A stretch of DNA of 7,985 nucleotides, taken from positions 1 to 7,985 of the forward strand of contig CAZWIF010000055.1 in assembly GCA_964634355.1 (NCBI GenBank), read 5' to 3'. Position numbers and translations under genes: made by a program. Under the pieces are notes generated by a model. The model did no database searches. It was not told the origin of the DNA and saw only the letters and a program-made list of their open reading frames with translations. This document shows positions 5,972 to 7,985 of this stretch, piece by piece. Positions within the stretch are counted from its first letter, which is position 1. Every line of letters begins with the position of its first letter. This DNA comes from CAKPSH01 sp964634355 (GTDB lineage Bacteria > Bacillota > Clostridia > TANB77 > CAG-508).

Positions 5972-7985
5972 TTATTTAATTTTTAATTCACTTATTGGAT
6001 TTAAAGTCTCTAAATCATTAACCTTTATCGCTGTTTCAGATACTGTATATAAATTATCATCAATATATAATCCTCTTAGTAATTTAGAAGATGTAGTATA
6101 ATAACTCTTTGTCGTTGTCACATCATGAGTAATAACTCCTTTTAAAGAAAATCCTTCTTCCAAATTAATTTTATATACAAAATATCCCTCTGCTATTCTT
6201 GATTTACTATAACTTGTATATGCACTTATTGAAGATGAATAGTAATCAGAAGCAGTCACTTCAAAATCTTCTGCATAATTATTAACAGGTATTGCTATTA
6301 GCTCTTTTTCCCTTGAAAATAGCAATGCTTTAGGATTTGTAAGAATTGCTGATGTTGTCCTACTATCTCCTATAATTGTATTTGAAATTTGAATAGGATT
6401 ATTTACATCACTTACATCAAATAAAGCCATTTTCATTCCTACTGTCTTGATTGTTTCTGATATAACTTTCCCTGATGAATTTCTATTAACCGTCTCTTGT
6501 GTTTCCATTCCAATACCTATTATGTGATTTTCATCATAAGGGTGAAGATATGTACTATATCCAGGAATTTTAAGTTCTCCAAGTGTTTCTGGATTGGTTG
6601 GGTCTGTTAAATCTACTACAAATAGTGGATCTTTATTCATATATGTTACAAGGTACACCTTATTTCCCATAAATCTTGAGGAATACATTTGCTCTCCCTT
6701 TGCTAAATACTCAGATTCTCCTATTATCTCCATATCTTCATTAAATATTACAACTCTAGTTCCATCATTATTATATAAGGCTACTCTTAAATTATCATTA
6801 TACTCATCTACTGAGTATTGATTAATCGTCTTTCCAGCCACCTTATTTTTGCAATCATATTCAATTGTTCCATCTTCTAATATATTAAATTTATAAATTT
6901 CAGTTTTATATGTACCAGAAGTATAATCATCATAATCAAAAATACCAAATACTCCTTTTAGGCCAAATAATGATGAAATCGATGGTGTATAATCTCCTCC
7001 TTCATATTTTTGATTTAATAAGTATATATTATTTTCTGAAACATATGCATTACTAATATCTATTAAATAAGAGCTTACATTAACATCATTATTTAAATTA
7101 TCTAAATCCAACATAGATATCAATGTTTGTTTTTTAGTATTAACATCTTTTAGATATTTGATGTCATCATAAGGTATGTTTTTTTGTTTATTATCTTCAT
7201 CATAATATGTAATAACTTCTTTATAATCATCATCCATTCTTAATGTTCCTGAAGATATTACATACAATTTATTATCAATACACCTTGATGTATAATATGG
7301 TTCATATAATTGATAGTTCTTAGCCAATCTAGGATTTTCTCTGTCCTCGATATTGTAAACCTTTACAACAGTGTTTGCTTTACTACTACTATAATAAGAA
7401 CCACTATACTCTACTAATATCACTACTAGAGTATCATTATAGAGTATTAAGTCTTCTGGATATTCATTACTACCAGCAGTAATTGTAGCAGCAATCTTTA
7501 TATCTGTTGGATCCATTACATTTGTTATAATTACTTTATCATCAGAAATAGAATAAATATAATCTCCGTCTGTCTTAGTTATATCTGCTTCATCTACATT
7601 TTCAACCTGTACATTTGTAGTTGAATAATCCTTTGAAGTTGATGCGGTTGTTGTACTACTAGTATCAGTCTCTAATGATGATATAATATCACCTGCTGCT
7701 GTAATTTCACCCAATGAAGAATTGGTGTATGATTGGTTCTCTTGCACTTGGTCAGTAACATCAAACGATAAATTACTAAATAATAAGTCTGGTAATATAA
7801 TTGGAGCTACTGCCCAATACATAAGTATCTGTTTTAATGTCGAAGTTTTTCCATTATATATTTGCTCCAATTGTTTTGCACTTCTAATACTCTTTAACTC
7901 GTTAGTATTTGTGTTTACAATGGTTATTGCAGACACAATAACAACCAACACAATTAATACTATAATTGAAATTTTAATTTTTTTA
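5972..7985 (-). CDS. Membrane-anchored beta-propeller protein (COG4880 / PF09826 type), 5'-truncated
   Basis: Extracytoplasmic protein of the family described as secreted with a C-terminal beta-propeller distantly related to WD40; its biochemical role is unknown. The frame stays open to the window edge, so the true start lies beyond 7985. A GTG at 7951 is internal to a hydrophobic segment and not a credible start. Of 670 visible residues, counted from 7984, residues 1-23 (KKIKISIIVLIVLVVIVSA...) form a lysine-led signal anchor. There follow a family-typical polar segment with LKSIRSAKQLEQIYNG and a hydrophobic patch (YWAVAPIILPDLLF). A Ser/Thr-rich linker (about 89-123) leads to the hallmark NVQVENVDEADITKTDGDYIY (124-144). 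Blade repeats continue to the end, including the conserved run RFMGNKVYLVTY...DPLFVVDLTDP...LHPYDENHIIGIG (about 437-492). Only two cysteines were noticed and no catalytic motif. It appears to be the first visible gene of an operon with the DUF4190-like gene. Confidence 0.88.
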   Translation of the reverse strand, partial: KKIKISIIVLIVLVVIVSAITIVNTNTNELKSIRSAKQLEQIYNGKTSTLKQILMYWAVAPIILPDLLFSNLSFDVTDQVQENQSYTNSSLGEITAAGDIISSLETDTSSTTTASTSKDYSTTNVQVENVDEADITKTDGDYIYSISDDKVIITNVMDPTDIKIAATITAGSNEYPEDLILYNDTLVVILVEYSGSYYSSSKANTVVKVYNIEDRENPRLAKNYQLYEPYYTSRCIDNKLYVISSGTLRMDDDYKEVITYYDEDNKQKNIPYDDIKYLKDVNTKKQTLISMLDLDNLNNDVNVSSYLIDISNAYVSENNIYLLNQKYEGGDYTPSISSLFGLKGVFGIFDYDDYTSGTYKTEIYKFNILEDGTIEYDCKNKVAGKTINQYSVDEYNDNLRVALYNNDGTRVVIFNEDMEIIGESEYLAKGEQMYSSRFMGNKVYLVTYMNKDPLFVVDLTDPTNPETLGELKIPGYSTYLHPYDENHIIGIGMETQETVNRNSSGKVISETIKTVGMKMALFDVSDVNNPIQISNTIIGDSRTTSAILTNPKALLFSREKELIAIPVNNYAEDFEVTASDYYSSSISAYTSYSKSRIAEGYFVYKINLEEGFSLKGVITHDVTTTKSYYTTSSKLLRGLYIDDNLYTVSETAIKVNDLETLNPISELKIK

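Noticed and set aside
5664..6101. Plus-strand open frame of 145 codons across the DUF4190-like gene region.
   Set aside because: It lies antisense to two supported genes, has Leu/Phe/Ile-biased low-complexity composition typical of the complement of AT-rich coding DNA, and shows no recognisable motif.
6594..6821. Plus-strand open frame of 75 codons within the beta-propeller gene.
   Set aside because: It is antisense to the most conserved part of the propeller family, with no independent support.
7949..7951. GTG at 7951 as the start of the beta-propeller gene.
   Set aside because: The frame continues upstream without a stop to the window edge and adds KKIKISIIVLI, which completes a normal lysine-led signal anchor. 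The GTG falls in the middle of that helix and has no ribosome site.

Overview
The window is a very AT-rich bacterial chromosome segment in which all six recognisable genes lie on the minus strand. Standard-code usage (Trp by TGG, TAA stops), purine-rich Shine-Dalgarno sites and close LepA and UvrB homology suggest a low-GC Firmicute, probably a clostridium or related gut anaerobe. This placement is inference and I cannot name the species.

Layout in the direction of transcription, from high to low coordinates. (1) 7985-5972 is a 5'-truncated, membrane-anchored extracytoplasmic beta-propeller protein of the COG4880 / PF09826 type. It is followed after a short gap by a small two-helix DUF4190-like membrane protein (5946-5686); the two look like one operon. 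(2) A 194-base intergenic stretch carries an isolated GC-rich perfect hairpin (5608-5629) and a near-consensus sigma-A promoter (5562-5590). That promoter serves a ZIP-family divalent metal transporter (5491-4715). (3) After a 141-base gap comes uvrB (4573-2617), the nucleotide excision repair helicase subunit. It is broken by one extra base at about 3100, although every domain is otherwise intact. (4) Immediately downstream, probably co-transcribed, is an unnamed 362-residue protein (2594-1506) whose first half has the Cys/His/Asp layout of a transglutaminase-like cysteine enzyme. (5) lepA (elongation factor 4) starts at 1438 from its own well-formed promoter (1470-1499) and runs off the low-coordinate edge.

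The genes are mostly housekeeping (translation, DNA repair, metal uptake) mixed with poorly characterised envelope proteins. There is no phage, CRISPR, transposase, tRNA or rRNA signal. No clear intrinsic terminator (GC hairpin plus T-run) was found in any intergenic gap. The items most worth a second look are the uvrB frameshift, the transglutaminase-like gene downstream of uvrB, and the GC-rich palindrome. I see no convincing evidence of an undescribed multi-gene system.
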